A DNA stretch of 64,000 nucleotides, taken from assembly GCF_017592335.1 (NCBI RefSeq), contig NZ_JACNMP010000001.1, forward strand, positions 186,001-250,000. Direction: 5' to 3'. The position numbers were made by a program, and so were the translations under genes. Under the pieces are notes generated by a model, which did no database searches, was not told where the DNA came from, and saw only the letters and a list, made by a program, of their open reading frames with translations. Below, piece by piece: positions 47,345 to 57,718 of this stretch. This DNA is from Pseudaestuariivita rosea. GTDB taxonomy: Bacteria; Pseudomonadota; Alphaproteobacteria; Rhodobacterales; Rhodobacteraceae. Numbering within the stretch: the first letter of the stretch is position 1; the number at the start of each line of letters is the position of its first letter.

Positions 47345-48349
47345 ATGAGAACGGCTTTCGTCACGGGATCGGCTGGATTTATCGGATATCATTGCTGCAA
47401 GCGACTGCTGGACGATGGATTTCGCGTCATCGGGTTGGATTCGCTGAACGATTACTATGATGTGCAGCTAAAAGAACGCCGTCAGCAGATGTTGCTGCAA
47501 TCGCGCGGCTTCACTGTGGATAATCGTAAGCTGGAAGATCCGGGATGTCTGATGCAGCTGTTCCAGGATCACCGCCCTGATATCGTCGTTCATTTGGCCG
47601 CCCAGGCGGGGGTGCGCTATTCGATCGACTCCCCCAAGGATTATGTCGAGGCCAACCTGACTGGCACTTTTGAGCTGTTGGAAGCGGCCCGTGCCTATCC
47701 GCCCGAACACATGCTGCTGGCCTCAACATCGTCGGTCTATGGCGCCAACACGCAGATGCCCTATCGCGAAACCGATAAGGTCGACACCCAGATGTCCTTC
47801 TACGCCGCTACGAAAAAGGCGAATGAGGCGATGGCCCATTCCTATGCCCATCTTTACCATCTGCCGATCACGATGTTTCGGTTTTTCACCGTCTATGGTC
47901 CTTGGGGGCGGCCTGATATGGCGCTGTTCAAATTCACCAGGGCGATCCTGAACGGCGACCCCATTGATGTCTTTAATCAAGGCGATATGCAGCGTGATTT
48001 CACCTATATCACCGATCTGGTCCATGCCATCCGGCTGCTGATCGACGCCGTACCTGACACCGACAGCCCCGCGATCGAAGGCGACAGCCTGTCGCCCGTC
48101 GCGCCATACCGCATTGTCAACATCGGGAATTCTCAGCCCGTGCAACTGATCGATTTCATCGCCGCGATAGAAAAAGCTACCGGTCGCCAGGCCACACAAA
48201 ACTTGATGCCGATGCAGCCGGGCGATGTTCCAGCCACCTGGGCCGACGCCGAGTTGCTGAAAAAACTGACAGGCTATGCACCGCAAACCGAACTGGCCGA
48301 CGGGGTCACGGCATTCGTGGAATGGTACCGCGAGTATTATCGTGTGTGA
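47345..48349 (+). CDS. UDP-glucuronate 4-epimerase-like NAD-dependent epimerase
   Basis: Short-chain dehydrogenase/epimerase of 334 residues. VTGSAGFIGYHCCKRLLDDG is the NAD-binding motif, LASTSSVYG holds the catalytic Ser/Thr, YAATKKANEAMA the YxxxK motif, and FRFFTVYGPWGRPDMALFKF is characteristic of the UDP-glucuronate/galacturonate epimerase subgroup. It would convert UDP-glucuronate from Ugd into UDP-galacturonate, suggesting a uronate-containing polysaccharide. A terminator hairpin follows at 48441-48467. Confidence 0.9.
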   Translation: MRTAFVTGSAGFIGYHCCKRLLDDGFRVIGLDSLNDYYDVQLKERRQQMLLQSRGFTVDNRKLEDPGCLMQLFQDHRPDIVVHLAAQAGVRYSIDSPKDYVEANLTGTFELLEAARAYPPEHMLLASTSSVYGANTQMPYRETDKVDTQMSFYAATKKANEAMAHSYAHLYHLPITMFRFFTVYGPWGRPDMALFKFTRAILNGDPIDVFNQGDMQRDFTYITDLVHAIRLLIDAVPDTDSPAIEGDSLSPVAPYRIVNIGNSQPVQLIDFIAAIEKATGRQATQNLMPMQPGDVPATWADAELLKKLTGYAPQTELADGVTAFVEWYREYYRV

Positions 48350-48440
48350 ATATGGCAAAGAGTCTGCAATTTTGAAAAAATGCCGCAAATTGACGCGCTT
48401 GGATATTGCGCAGGGCAAAATGTGACCTAATTGATGGCGC

Positions 48441-48467
48441 AGGCCCCGGACCGCAGTACCGGGGCCT
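48441..48467 (+). terminator. strong hairpin after the epimerase gene
   Basis: AGGCCCCGG pairs perfectly with CCGGGGCCT around a nine-base loop. The T-run is poor, but the position 90 bases after the epimerase stop and before the mnh operon fits a terminator. It also argues against starting mnhA at 48431, which would translate the stem. Confidence 0.7.
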
Positions 48468-48541
48468 TGGATTATCTTGTGGTCCGCAAGATTTACGGCA
48501 ATAAGGCCCCTCAGTCGGGCAGTGATGAAACGGGGGATAAG

Positions 48542-50806
48542 ATGGCGCAGGCCACTGGGGATGGCCCAAAGTCGAACGGTATCTTGGGGCCCGTCCCCGT
48601 TCTGATCCCATTGGCGATTTTCATCTGGTCGCTGTCGTTTATCGGACCTGTGTCAAACGGCGAGGTCGTTCGCCTTAGCTATGACTGGGTGCCCAGCCTG
48701 GGGATTTCGCTGTCTTTCCTGATCGACGGCCTTAGCCTGACCTTTACCCTGCTGATCAGCGGCATCGGCGCGTTGGTCATGCTGTATTCCAACACCTATC
48801 TTGCCGGTCATCCGCAATATGGCCGCTTCATGCTGTATCTGACGTCCTTCATGCTGGCGATGCTGGGCCTGGTGCTGGCCGATAATCTGATATCGCTGTT
48901 TGTGTTTTGGGAACTGACGACGATCACGTCCTATCTGCTGATCGGGTTTGACAATGAATCTGCCAAATCGCGGCGTTCGGCCTTGCAGGCCCTGCTGCTG
49001 ACGGGTGCGGGCGCTCTGGCCCTGCTGGCGGGTCTGATCATTTTGGGCGTCGCGGCGGGCACGTTCGAAATATCTGAAATTCTGGCAAAAGGTGATGAAA
49101 TCCGTGCCCATGCACTCTATCTGCCGATCCTGATCCTGGTGCTGGCCGGCGCCTTTACCAAATCCGCGCAGTTTCCGTTTCACTTCTGGCTGCCCAACGC
49201 CATGGCGGCACCAACCCCGGTCAGCGCCTTTCTGCACTCGGCCACCATGGTCAAGGCGGGTGTTTATCTGATGGCGCGCCTGCATCCGGCGCTGTCGGGC
49301 ACTGATGTCTGGATGTGGACACTGACGATTTTCGGGGCGGTCACGGCTGTTTTCGCCTCGGTCCTGGCATTCCGTCAGACCGACCTGAAGCAGGTTCTGG
49401 CCTATACCACATTGATGGCGCTGGGCACCTTGACCCTGTTTCTGGCTTTCGATTCCGGCTATGCGATCACCGCTTTCACAACCTTCCTGATCACGCACTC
49501 ACTGTATAAAGCCGCGCTGTTCCTGATGGTCGGCTGCATCGACCACGGCACCGGCACGCGAGAGGCCGACATATTAGGCGGTCTTGGTCGCATCATGCCC
49601 TTCACGGCCGCGGCGGCGGCTTTGGCCGCGCTGTCCATGGCGGGTATTCCGCCCTTTATCGGCTTTATCGCCAAAGAACTGATGTACGCAGGCGCGGTTG
49701 AGGCTGCGACAAGCCCCGTCTTTGTCGCGTCAATGGCGCTGGCGGCCAATGCGCTGATGTTCGCGGTGGCCGGGATCGTGGCCTTCAAACCGTTCTGGCG
49801 GCCCGGTCAGCCGACACCAGTTGAACCGCACGAGGCCCCCTGGCCCATGCTGGCCGGTCCGATCATTCTGGCAGTGCTGGGCCTGATCGTTGGCATCGCA
49901 CCGGGGCTGATCCAAGGCACGCTTGTCACACCGACCGTCGCCGCCCTGCTTGGGTCCGCGGATGAGGCGAAGGAACTCAAACTGTGGGCGGGCGTCAACC
50001 TGCCGCTTTTCCTAAGTCTGGGGACATTTGCCATTGGCTTCGTCCTTTATGTCTTCCACCAACCGCTGCGCCGGACGCTGGCCGCCATTGACGCCCGCGC
50101 GCCGAACTTCGACCGCGGCTGGGACCGCGTGTTGGACGGCCTGAAAGCACTGGCCGAATTTCAGACCCGCCTGATCCAGTCCGGTGTTCTACGCCGCTAT
50201 ATTTTCATTACGTTCGCCACGCTTTTTGCCGCGATTGGAACGACTTTGTATTTGCGCACCGATCTGCCTGATCTTGAAGGCATAGAAGTCCTGGCACCCA
50301 AACAATGGGCGGTGGTCGCACTGATTATTGCCGGGACGATCAGCGTTGTACTGACGCGTTCGCGCATTACGGCCATCGCAGCACTTGGTGTGGTGGGTAT
50401 CGCTGTCGCGCTGATCTTTATCATGTATGGCGCGCCTGATGTTGCGATCACGCAGCTGTTGGTCGAAACACTTGTTGTTGTTCTGGTCGCCATTGCGATG
50501 CTCAGCCTGCCATTTTTAGATAAGCCCGGGCGGCATGATCATCGCCCGCTGGATGCGGTGCTGGCGTTAGGTGTCGGGACGGTCACGACCATCACGATGT
50601 TGCTGGTTCTGCAACAGCCCATCGACCTGCGTCTGACCGAATACTTCGAACAGACCAGCTGGCCCGAAGCCTTTGGCCGCAATATCGTCAATGTCATCCT
50701 TGTCGACTTCCGCGCATTGGACACATTCGGTGAAATCGCGGTGGTCGTTGTCGCGGCCCTGTCGGCCTATGCCCTGCTGAGAACCACCGCGAAGGAGGCG
50801 CAGTAA
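48542..50806 (+). CDS. mnhA: Na+/H+ antiporter subunit A (MrpA)
   Basis: Largest subunit of the seven-gene Mrp antiporter, homologous to NuoL, in the inner membrane. The 754 residues include [20 protein letters not shown], the NuoL-type proton channel block, and a C-terminal DUF4040/MbhE-like region ([20 protein letters not shown]). The ATG at 48542 has GGGGAT upstream and avoids the terminator stem that earlier starts would cover. It overlaps mnhB by one base. Mrp exchanges Na+ or K+ for H+, which fits a marine host. Confidence 0.92.
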   Translation: MAQATGDGPKSNGILGPVPVLIPLAIFIWSLSFIGPVSNGEVVRLSYDWVPSLGISLSFLIDGLSLTFTLLISGIGALVMLYSNTYLAGHPQYGRFMLYLTSFMLAMLGLVLADNLISLFVFWELTTITSYLLIGFDNESAKSRRSALQALLLTGAGALALLAGLIILGVAAGTFEISEILAKGDEIRAHALYLPILILVLAGAFTKSAQFPFHFWLPNAMAAPTPVSAFLHSATMVKAGVYLMARLHPALSGTDVWMWTLTIFGAVTAVFASVLAFRQTDLKQVLAYTTLMALGTLTLFLAFDSGYAITAFTTFLITHSLYKAALFLMVGCIDHGTGTREADILGGLGRIMPFTAAAAALAALSMAGIPPFIGFIAKELMYAGAVEAATSPVFVASMALAANALMFAVAGIVAFKPFWRPGQPTPVEPHEAPWPMLAGPIILAVLGLIVGIAPGLIQGTLVTPTVAALLGSADEAKELKLWAGVNLPLFLSLGTFAIGFVLYVFHQPLRRTLAAIDARAPNFDRGWDRVLDGLKALAEFQTRLIQSGVLRRYIFITFATLFAAIGTTLYLRTDLPDLEGIEVLAPKQWAVVALIIAGTISVVLTRSRITAIAALGVVGIAVALIFIMYGAPDVAITQLLVETLVVVLVAIAMLSLPFLDKPGRHDHRPLDAVLALGVGTVTTITMLLVLQQPIDLRLTEYFEQTSWPEAFGRNIVNVILVDFRALDTFGEIAVVVVAALSAYALLRTTAKEAQ

Positions 50807-51225
50807 TGAAATCGCTGATCCTGCGCGTGGCCACACGCTATCTGTCTGCGCTTTTGCTGATCTTTTCCGTCTATATGCTGCTGCGCGGCCACAATGAACC
50901 AGGCGGCGGGTTTATCGGCGGGCTTGTCGGCGCCACCGGCTTTGTGCTTTACGCCATCGCCTGCGGCACCACCATGGCCCGCGAAGCGTTGCGCGTCATG
51001 CCGCAATCCATCGCGATGGCCGGTCTGGGCATCGCCCTGGCCGCCGGTCTGTTTTCGTTTTTCTTCGACGATGCGTTCTTCACCGGGCAATGGCTATTCA
51101 TTGGCGAAACCGAAGATGACAAGGGCTATCCCATTTCAACCGTTCTGTTTTTCGACATCGGGGTCTATCTGGTGGTCTTTGGCAGCATCCTGACCCTTGT
51201 CTTTGCTATGGAAGAGGAGATCTAG
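50806..51225 (+). CDS. mnhB: Na+/H+ antiporter subunit B (MrpB)
   Basis: The 139-residue membrane subunit has four predicted helices. [20 protein letters not shown] and [20 protein letters not shown] are the MnhB family signatures, the latter with the GGGFIGG motif. The ATG overlaps the mnhA stop (TAATG) and the gene ends directly at the mnhC GTG, so the operon is strictly co-translated. Confidence 0.95.
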   Translation: MKSLILRVATRYLSALLLIFSVYMLLRGHNEPGGGFIGGLVGATGFVLYAIACGTTMAREALRVMPQSIAMAGLGIALAAGLFSFFFDDAFFTGQWLFIGETEDDKGYPISTVLFFDIGVYLVVFGSILTLVFAMEEEI

Positions 51226-51591
51226 GTGGAAATTCTTCTTTCCATCAGCGTCGGCGTTCTGGTCGCCGCCGCCGTTTACCTGATGCTGGCCCGGAATGTG
51301 CTGCGGTTCATATTCGGCCTGATCCTGATTTCGAACGCCGCCAATCTGGTGATCTTCACCAGCGGGCGCCTGACGCTGGGCGCACCCCCCCTGATCGAAG
51401 AAGGCGCATTGCTGCCCCCCGAAGGTGTGGCAAACGCGTTGCCGCAGGCGCTGGTCCTGACCGCCATCGTGATCGGCTTTGGCCTGTTCGCCTTTGCCCT
51501 GATCCTGGTCTATCGCGCCTACACGACGCTGGGCACACTCTATTCCGACGATATGCGCGTCGCCGAACCAAGATCGGAGGACGCCGGGTGA
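51226..51591 (+). CDS. mnhC: Na+/H+ antiporter subunit C (MrpC)
   Basis: NuoK homologue of 121 residues with three helices. LMLARNVLRFIFGLILISNAA and ALVLTAIVIGFGLFAFALIL match the family. It starts with GTG immediately after the mnhB stop and overlaps mnhD by four bases. Its C-terminal tail is short and hydrophilic. It assembles with MrpA and MrpD in the membrane complex. Confidence 0.94.
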   Translation: MEILLSISVGVLVAAAVYLMLARNVLRFIFGLILISNAANLVIFTSGRLTLGAPPLIEEGALLPPEGVANALPQALVLTAIVIGFGLFAFALILVYRAYTTLGTLYSDDMRVAEPRSEDAG

Positions 51592-53090
51592 GCTGGTATC
51601 TGTCTCTTCCCCTTGCCATCCCGTTCATTACCGCCATTTTCGCCTTTTTCGCGCGGAAATCGGTCTATGGTAAATGGATCAGCGTCATAGGCTCAGGCGC
51701 CAGCCTGCTGGCCAGTGCCGCGCTGATGTATGTCGTCCTGCAGGAAGGCGTCATCGCTGGGCAAATGGGCAACTGGCCTGCGCCCTTTGGCATCACGCTG
51801 GTCGCCGATCTGCTCAGCGCCGTGATGGTCGTGATCACCGCCATCACCGGCTTTGCCGTTGCCATCTATTGCATGGGTGAGATTACTGAGCGGATGGAAT
51901 ACCTGGGCTATCACGCCCTGTTTCAGGTGCTGCTGGCCGGTGTCACAGGTGCCTTCCTGACCGGTGACCTGTTCAACCTTTATGTCTGGTTTGAGGTCAT
52001 GCTGATTTCGTCCTTCGGCCTGCTGATCCTGGGCGGCCGCAAGGAACAGATAGACGGCGGCATCAAATACGTGACGCTGAACCTTATCTCGACCATTCTG
52101 TTTTTGTCGGGCATCGGCCTGATCTACGGCATGACGGGTACGCTGAACCTGGCCGATCTAAGCCTGGCCGTCGAGCGCGTCGAAAATCAGGGGCTGCTGA
52201 CCGTTGTCGCGGTGATGTTCATGATCGCCTTCGGCGTCAAGGCCGCGCTTTTCCCTCTGTTTTTCTGGCTGCCTGCCGCCTATCACACGCCTGCGTTCTC
52301 GGTCTCGGCCGTTTTTGCGGGGCTGCTGACCAAGGTTGGTGTCTATGCCCTGATCCGCATGTTCACGCTGGTCTTTGACCACGACGTGCAATTCACGCAT
52401 ACGCTTCTGCTGTGGGTCGCGGCATTTACCATGATCGTCGGTGTTCTGGGTGCGGCCGCACAAAGTGATTTCCGCAAGATCCTGTCGTTCCATATCGTCA
52501 GCCAGATCGGCTATATGATCATGGGCCTGGCACTGTCGACAAAATTTGCCCTTGTCGGTGCTGTCTTCTACCTTGTTCACCACATCATCGTCAAAGCAAA
52601 CCTGTTCCTGATCGCCGGTGTCGCCAACCGTATCGCCGGATCGACTGAACTGTCCCGCATCGGCGGACTTTATAAATCGGCCCCCTTGCTGGGCATTCTT
52701 TTCCTGATCCCCGCCTTTTCGCTGGCTGGCTTCCCGCCGCTGTCGGGCTTTTGGGCGAAATACATCCTGGTGGCTGCTGCGATCGAAATCGAAGCCTGGG
52801 TCATCGCGGGCATTGCCCTGCTGGTTGGCCTGCTGACAATCTATTCGATGACGAAAATCTGGGGGCAGGCCTTCTGGCCCGCCCACCCAGACGGCATCGA
52901 ACCAAAACTGTCCCATATGCCGAAATTCCAGCGCTGGTGCTATCTTTTGCCAATCGCAGGCCTTGCCACGCTGACAATCATCATAGGTTTATTCCCAGAA
53001 CCCTTTGTCACCTTCGCTGAACGGGCCGCGGACCAGTTGCTTGATCCGACCGAATATGTGACCACAGTTCTAGGAGAGCGCGCGCCATGA
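51588..53090 (+). CDS. mnhD: Na+/H+ antiporter subunit D (MrpD)
   Basis: The 500-residue NuoM/N-like antiporter subunit has about fourteen helices. LFFWLPAAYHTPAFSVSAVF corresponds to the NuoM proton-channel block, followed by LLTKVGVYALIRM with the conserved Lys, and DFRKILSFHIVSQIGYMIMG. It begins with GTG inside the mnhC stop (GTGA) and overlaps mnhE by four bases. Confidence 0.95.
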   Translation: MSWYLSLPLAIPFITAIFAFFARKSVYGKWISVIGSGASLLASAALMYVVLQEGVIAGQMGNWPAPFGITLVADLLSAVMVVITAITGFAVAIYCMGEITERMEYLGYHALFQVLLAGVTGAFLTGDLFNLYVWFEVMLISSFGLLILGGRKEQIDGGIKYVTLNLISTILFLSGIGLIYGMTGTLNLADLSLAVERVENQGLLTVVAVMFMIAFGVKAALFPLFFWLPAAYHTPAFSVSAVFAGLLTKVGVYALIRMFTLVFDHDVQFTHTLLLWVAAFTMIVGVLGAAAQSDFRKILSFHIVSQIGYMIMGLALSTKFALVGAVFYLVHHIIVKANLFLIAGVANRIAGSTELSRIGGLYKSAPLLGILFLIPAFSLAGFPPLSGFWAKYILVAAAIEIEAWVIAGIALLVGLLTIYSMTKIWGQAFWPAHPDGIEPKLSHMPKFQRWCYLLPIAGLATLTIIIGLFPEPFVTFAERAADQLLDPTEYVTTVLGERAP

Positions 53091-53566
53091 ACCTTTTTGG
53101 CCTGAATGCCGTCCTGGCCTTTATGTGGGCCTTCCTGACGGGCAGCCTGACGATCCCGTCGTTGGGCATTGGATTTGTCTTTGGCTATGCTGCCCTGTGG
53201 CTGATCCAACCGCTTCTGGGTGGCCCCAACCCCTATTTTCGCAAGGTCTACTATTGGCTGCGCCTGATCGTGATGTTCCACTATGAACTGATCGTATCCA
53301 GCCTGGCCGTTGTCTGGGACGTCATCACACCGCAGCAACTCAGCCGCCCCGGCCTGGTCCACATGCCGCTGGATGTAACCTCGGACACCGGGATTTTTCT
53401 GGTGACCAACCTGATATCACTGACCCCCGGCACCCTTAGTCTGGATGTGTCCGAAGACCGCAAAACGCTGATCGTCCACGCCATGTTCGCCGATGATCCG
53501 GTTGCGGTTTGCAGAACCCTGAAATCCGGGATGGAGCGCTGGGTGAAGGAGGCCGTTGAATCATGA
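53087..53566 (+). CDS. mnhE: Na+/H+ antiporter subunit E (MrpE)
   Basis: The 159-residue subunit has two or three N-terminal helices (NAVLAFMWAFLTGSLTIPSL) and a soluble C-terminal domain. TNLISLTPGTLSLDVSEDRK is the MnhE signature. It overlaps mnhD and mnhF by four bases each and is thought to help assemble the complex. Confidence 0.94.
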   Translation: MNLFGLNAVLAFMWAFLTGSLTIPSLGIGFVFGYAALWLIQPLLGGPNPYFRKVYYWLRLIVMFHYELIVSSLAVVWDVITPQQLSRPGLVHMPLDVTSDTGIFLVTNLISLTPGTLSLDVSEDRKTLIVHAMFADDPVAVCRTLKSGMERWVKEAVES

Positions 53567-53883
53567 CACCAGTGGAATTCATGAACCTGTCGTTGAATAT
53601 CTCGTTCGGGATGCTGATTGCGGCGCTGGTCTTTGGTTTTATCCGACTGATCAAGGGACCCAGCCTGCCCGACCGCGTTGTGGCGCTTGACATGATGACG
53701 ATCCTGATCGTCGCGTTTTGCGGACTGTTTGCCATCGTTGCCGAAGATCGTGCGTTTCTGGATGTGGCCATCGTGCTGGCGCTGGTTGGGTTTCTGGCGA
53801 CGGTCGCGCTGGCGCGCTTTGCCGAACGCCGCACCGCCCGCCGCGAAAGCGAAAAACTGGAAGAGATGGAGGGACTGAAATGA
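53563..53883 (+). CDS. mnhF: Na+/H+ antiporter subunit F (MrpF)
   Basis: The 106-residue subunit has three helices. FIRLIKGPSLPDRVVALDMM is the MnhF signature with the conserved Asp in a membrane helix, and LDVAIVLALVGFLATVALAR follows. The C-terminal 20 residues are charged. It overlaps mnhE and mnhG by four bases. Confidence 0.94.
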   Translation: MTPVEFMNLSLNISFGMLIAALVFGFIRLIKGPSLPDRVVALDMMTILIVAFCGLFAIVAEDRAFLDVAIVLALVGFLATVALARFAERRTARRESEKLEEMEGLK

Positions 53884-54206
53884 TCTATTATCTGATCAGC
53901 TTCTTCGCCCTGACCGGTGGCTTTTTTGCCTTCATCGCCGCCCTTGGCGTTCTGCGTCTGCCCGATGTGCTGGTGCGCATGCATGCCTCGACCAAGGCGG
54001 GCACCCTGGCCTGCGGTCTGGTCATGGCCGCCGCTGCGATTTTCTTTCAGGATGGCGAGGTCATCTTTCGTGTCATCGCCATCGTGCTGTTCCTGCTGCT
54101 GACGGCCCCCGTGGCCGCCCACATGATCGGCCGCGCAGCTGTGCGCACGGGCGTGCCCTTGCGCAATATCGACAACCATCCACTGCAGCACGAACCGAAC
54201 GATTAG
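53880..54206 (+). CDS. mnhG: Na+/H+ antiporter subunit G (MrpG)
   Basis: The 108-residue last gene of the mnh operon has three helices. GVLRLPDVLVRMHASTKAGT is the MnhG signature, and FLLLTAPVAAHMIGRAA marks the third helix. The ATG at 53880 overlaps the mnhF stop. A CCCGGA/TCCGGG hairpin without a T-run (54224-54240) follows. Confidence 0.94.
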   Translation: MIYYLISFFALTGGFFAFIAALGVLRLPDVLVRMHASTKAGTLACGLVMAAAAIFFQDGEVIFRVIAIVLFLLLTAPVAAHMIGRAAVRTGVPLRNIDNHPLQHEPND

Positions 54207-54223
54207 GCTTTCATCTACGCAGC

Positions 54224-54240
54224 CCCGGACTCGATCCGGG
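54224..54240 (+). terminator. hairpin after the mnh operon
   Basis: CCCGGA-CTCGA-TCCGGG lies 18 bases after the mnhG stop. The downstream T-tract is weak (ACCTCTTACATAG), so termination may need Rho. The hybrid kinase gene converges from the other side. Confidence 0.5.
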
Positions 54241-54303
54241 ACCTCTTACATAGTTTTGATTGATTTCAGCCCTAGCATTCGTTGATTTGTTGTCCTGATG
54301 CGC

Positions 54304-56502
54304 TCAGGTTAAAACCTCTTCCAGAAACAGCCGTAATTGCTCAGGATCAATGGGTTTGCTGATCAGCTGAACGCCCATCCTGATACAGTTCTGGCGCAGT
54401 TCGGCACTGCGGTTGGCCGAGATAATGCGCGTTGGCACCGGGCCGTATCGCTTCTGTAAAATCTCAAATAATTCAATACCATCCATGTCATCTGACAGTT
54501 GATAGTCCAGCAATATGGCATCCGGTTTCAGTTGGATTTCCTCAAGTAACTGCAGGGCCGCTTCGCCATCCGTGGCCTCAAGCACACTGACGTTCCACTT
54601 TTCCAACAATAGGCTGATCGCACGGCTTAGGTCATGGTCATTCTCGACCAGTAGAATGATCAGCCCAGCATCCTGCACCGCCTGCAACCGCGACTTGATC
54701 GGAGCATTCTTCGCCAATGTACCCTTGGGTTCGGTGATCGACAGATTGACAAAAAATCCGGTTCCGCGACCCACTTCAGACCAAAGACCTAATGGGTGCC
54801 CTAACCGCGTACAGGCCCGTTCGACGATGGCCAGGCCCAGCCCCATACCTTCGCTGGCACTGGCGCGGGCGTCCAGGCGGCGAAATTCCTCAAAGATAAC
54901 ATCTTGATTTTCTTCAGCAATTCCGGGGCCTGTATCCCAAACCTCAAGCCGCGCTGATTTCCCCAGACGCCGAACGCCCACCAGAACCTTGCCGCTGTTT
55001 GTATAGCGGATCGCATTGCTGATCAGGTTCTGCACGATCCGGCGCAGAAAGGCAGCGTCGCTTTTGACCGTCAGATTTGACGGCACAACCCGCAGATCCA
55101 GCCCCTTTTTCTTGGCGATCGGTTCCAGTTCATTGCGAAGCGGCAACAGGATATCGTTCATCGCCACCGGCGCGATATCAAAACTGGCGCTGCCCGCTTC
55201 CAGTTTTGAGATATCCAGCAGCGCGTCTATGATCTGTTCAACACTGGCCAGGGCGTTTTCAGCCTTGGCGATCACCTCAAGATCGCTTGCGCTGCGGCTG
55301 GATTCGGTCAGCGATGATACGAACAGCTTCGCCGCCGACAGGGGTTGCAAAAGGTCGTGACTGGCGGCGGCCACAAAGCGCGACTTGGATGCATTGGCCC
55401 GTTCCGCTGCGGCCAGAGCATCCTCCAGCTCAAGCGTGCGCTCCATAACCCTTTGTTCCAAAAGCTCATTCACCTCGAACAGAGCATTCGCAGCCTCGCG
55501 TTCGGACGTGACATCGGTGAAGCTGATCACAAAGCCTTGGTCCGGCATTTCCTGGGCGAAGACATCCAGAATAACGCCTGAGCTGCGCTGAACTTCAAAA
55601 GACAAGGGGCGCCGCTTTGTCCGCTGCATAGCCCAGGCGCGAAATTTCTTGGGGCTGAAACCGCCGCTGAATTCGACCTCGCCTGGCATCTGATCCAGTA
55701 GTGTGTCGAACTGCGCGCCAAGGCGAAAATGGTTGATCGACATAGACAAAAGACTACCAACCTTGGCGTTCCAGCCGACCAGTTGCGCGTCCTTGTCAAA
55801 GATGCAAACCCCCTGATTAAGGTGATCCAGCGTCGCGCGGATCATGCGGGCCTGTTTATCGCGCAGCTTGTTTCGTTCTTCCCGCTCAAGCCGCATGATG
55901 TCGGTCACATCGGTCTGCAGGATCACCGTACCGCCGTTCTTGGTGCGATGTTCACTGACCTGTAGCCAGCGATCCCACAGCAGCCGCACATTGAACATCA
56001 CATGATTGTCTTTGTGACGCTGCATCCGTTTTTGGGCCCAATCATCGGGTGTTTCATCATCAGGCAGCGCCAGATAGCGGCTTTCGCTGATCAGCCGCAC
56101 GTATTCAACAAAGTCCAAACCGGACTGAAGGTGGTCGGTGATATCATGCATGTGCCTGCAGAATCGACTGTTTGACAGGATCAACCGATCATCTGGCCCG
56201 AAAAGGCCAAAGCCTTCGTTCACGGTTTCAATAGCATCGGTCAGATTGGTACGGGCATCTTCGGCCTCGGCCATTGCTTCGGCCAGTCGCGCGTTCGATT
56301 CATGCAAAAGATCCAGCGTGTGTTCCAGATCAAGCGTCCGCTGCCGTACCTGATCTTCCAACAGCGCGGCACGTTCAAACTGAGCGTAAGCAATACCGCT
56401 ATTGTCAGTGTCCTGTTCCACGCGCCGCATCAAGGCATCTGCGATCTGAAGCAGCTTTTCGTTCTGTCGTTCCAAACTGTCGTCTGGATTGATCAGTGAC
56501 AT
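54304..56502 (-). CDS. PAS hybrid histidine kinase/response regulator (NahK-like)
   Basis: The 732-residue cytoplasmic sensor kinase without membrane helices starts with an N-terminal coiled coil (residues 20-90). Two PAS domains follow (NEGFGLFGPDDRLILSNSRF and NQGVCIFDKDAQLVGWNAKV), then a phosphoacceptor helix AASHDLLQPLSAAKLF, the ATPase core (VQNLISNAIRYTNSGK, WDTGPGIAEENQDVIFEEF, GMGLGLAI) and a C-terminal receiver with Asp in ILLDYQL and Lys in LISKPIDP. The ATG at 56502 overlaps the FIST gene stop. In Pseudomonas and others, NahK-type kinases pair with NosP; here the FIST gene precedes it. Signal inferred. Confidence 0.88.
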   Translation of the reverse strand: MSLINPDDSLERQNEKLLQIADALMRRVEQDTDNSGIAYAQFERAALLEDQVRQRTLDLEHTLDLLHESNARLAEAMAEAEDARTNLTDAIETVNEGFGLFGPDDRLILSNSRFCRHMHDITDHLQSGLDFVEYVRLISESRYLALPDDETPDDWAQKRMQRHKDNHVMFNVRLLWDRWLQVSEHRTKNGGTVILQTDVTDIMRLEREERNKLRDKQARMIRATLDHLNQGVCIFDKDAQLVGWNAKVGSLLSMSINHFRLGAQFDTLLDQMPGEVEFSGGFSPKKFRAWAMQRTKRRPLSFEVQRSSGVILDVFAQEMPDQGFVISFTDVTSEREAANALFEVNELLEQRVMERTLELEDALAAAERANASKSRFVAAASHDLLQPLSAAKLFVSSLTESSRSASDLEVIAKAENALASVEQIIDALLDISKLEAGSASFDIAPVAMNDILLPLRNELEPIAKKKGLDLRVVPSNLTVKSDAAFLRRIVQNLISNAIRYTNSGKVLVGVRRLGKSARLEVWDTGPGIAEENQDVIFEEFRRLDARASASEGMGLGLAIVERACTRLGHPLGLWSEVGRGTGFFVNLSITEPKGTLAKNAPIKSRLQAVQDAGLIILLVENDHDLSRAISLLLEKWNVSVLEATDGEAALQLLEEIQLKPDAILLDYQLSDDMDGIELFEILQKRYGPVPTRIISANRSAELRQNCIRMGVQLISKPIDPEQLRLFLEEVLT

Positions 56503-57674
56503 CACTCGGTATCCTCTGGCGTGAAAATGGCAACGCCGGTCATGGTGTGGTTGACGTGAAGGGCGCCGCGCTGCTCGCCATATGTTGAAAACCCGACAAC
56601 ACGGTTTTCGTCAAGAATTTTGCCAAGCTGATGGCCGACCTGTTTCTGCGTTGCCTCTATGCGGCGTAAAAAACAGTCAAATGCAATAATTGCATCCGGT
56701 TTTTTATCGGCCAGAAGATCGTGAAATGCCTGGCTTAGATGTGAAACGATATCTTCTGGTTCGGCCAGGGTCAGAACCATGCCTTCATCAATGGCGGAAA
56801 AGAACACCAGATCACCGTCTGGCGTCACACGCTGTATCGCACGCACGTGATGGGTTCCGCCAAGGCGCACGACAACCGGACTGGCCGCAAAGGTAAAATT
56901 ATCCAATTGCTGCGGGTCTTTACCAAGAATGCGCGCATATTCGGCGGCAGCCGGTTCGGCATTCAGGCGTTCGACGATACGGCGGCTTGGATCGGCCTTG
57001 GTAACGACCATGCGGACGTCTTTTGGTGTCAGATGATCAAGGCTGAAAACTTTGATGGGGCAACGCGTGCGGACCAGGGCGACGATCGCGGCGTTCCGAT
57101 GGATGGTCCCGTTCAGCGAAATCAGGGTTTGCTCAAAACGCGTGCCGTCCCCGGCCGAACCGCCGAACATCGGCACGGGTCCAAGGCCCGGTGCGATAGC
57201 TGCGGCCAGTTGATCTTCGCTGAGTGACAGGCCGTCGACGACCATAAAGGCAAATTCATGCGCGAAGCTCGCAGCGCTTTCCATCAGGTCCACCCGCATC
57301 CGGATCAGCGCATCGACATGCTTGTCCTGATCCAATGCCGTCAGGTTTTCGACCAGATGGCAACTGACCTGAAACAGCGATTTCGGGAAAGCAATGGCAA
57401 CGATCTGATCATCCAGATATCCGCCCTGGCCAATTTCGCCTGCCGTTGTGCAAGCCATGACCTGAGTACCAGCGAATGCAGCATTCGCCTGACCGACCAA
57501 TTTCGCAAAGTCTGCATCGGGGCTGACAAACAGACAAACCAGGGCAAATTCGCCCAAACCCAACTTCGCCTGCAGGGCCTCAATCGGTGCAGTATGATTG
57601 CTGGCCACCTGCGCCCTGCGCAAGCTGCTGACGTCTTTCTCCTCCGAAGCAGACGGATTTTTAGATCCATCCAC
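56502..57674 (-). CDS. FIST-domain sensor protein (NosP candidate)
   Basis: The 390-residue FIST N plus FIST C protein has ACTTAGEIGQGGYLDDQIVA and FMVVDGLSLSEDQLAAAIAP in the N-terminal domain and GMVLTLAEPEDIVSHLSQAF, FDCFLRRIEA and GFSTYGEQRG in the C-terminal domain. NosP of Pseudomonas is a FIST-type haem protein that senses nitric oxide and inhibits its co-encoded kinase (established). The gene overlaps the hybrid kinase gene by one base and follows the response regulator gene by 44 bases. The length matches NosP; haem binding is not proven here. Confidence 0.78.
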   Translation of the reverse strand: MDGSKNPSASEEKDVSSLRRAQVASNHTAPIEALQAKLGLGEFALVCLFVSPDADFAKLVGQANAAFAGTQVMACTTAGEIGQGGYLDDQIVAIAFPKSLFQVSCHLVENLTALDQDKHVDALIRMRVDLMESAASFAHEFAFMVVDGLSLSEDQLAAAIAPGLGPVPMFGGSAGDGTRFEQTLISLNGTIHRNAAIVALVRTRCPIKVFSLDHLTPKDVRMVVTKADPSRRIVERLNAEPAAAEYARILGKDPQQLDNFTFAASPVVVRLGGTHHVRAIQRVTPDGDLVFFSAIDEGMVLTLAEPEDIVSHLSQAFHDLLADKKPDAIIAFDCFLRRIEATQKQVGHQLGKILDENRVVGFSTYGEQRGALHVNHTMTGVAIFTPEDTE

Positions 57675-57718
57675 TGTGCGTTCCCGCTTATTGTTATCTG
57701 ACGATCAGGATAGGGGCG

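Noticed and set aside
48431-48541. Longer MnhA beginning at 48431 or 48434
   Set aside because: The extension would translate a strong terminator-like stem and has no ribosome site, whereas the ATG at 48542 has one.
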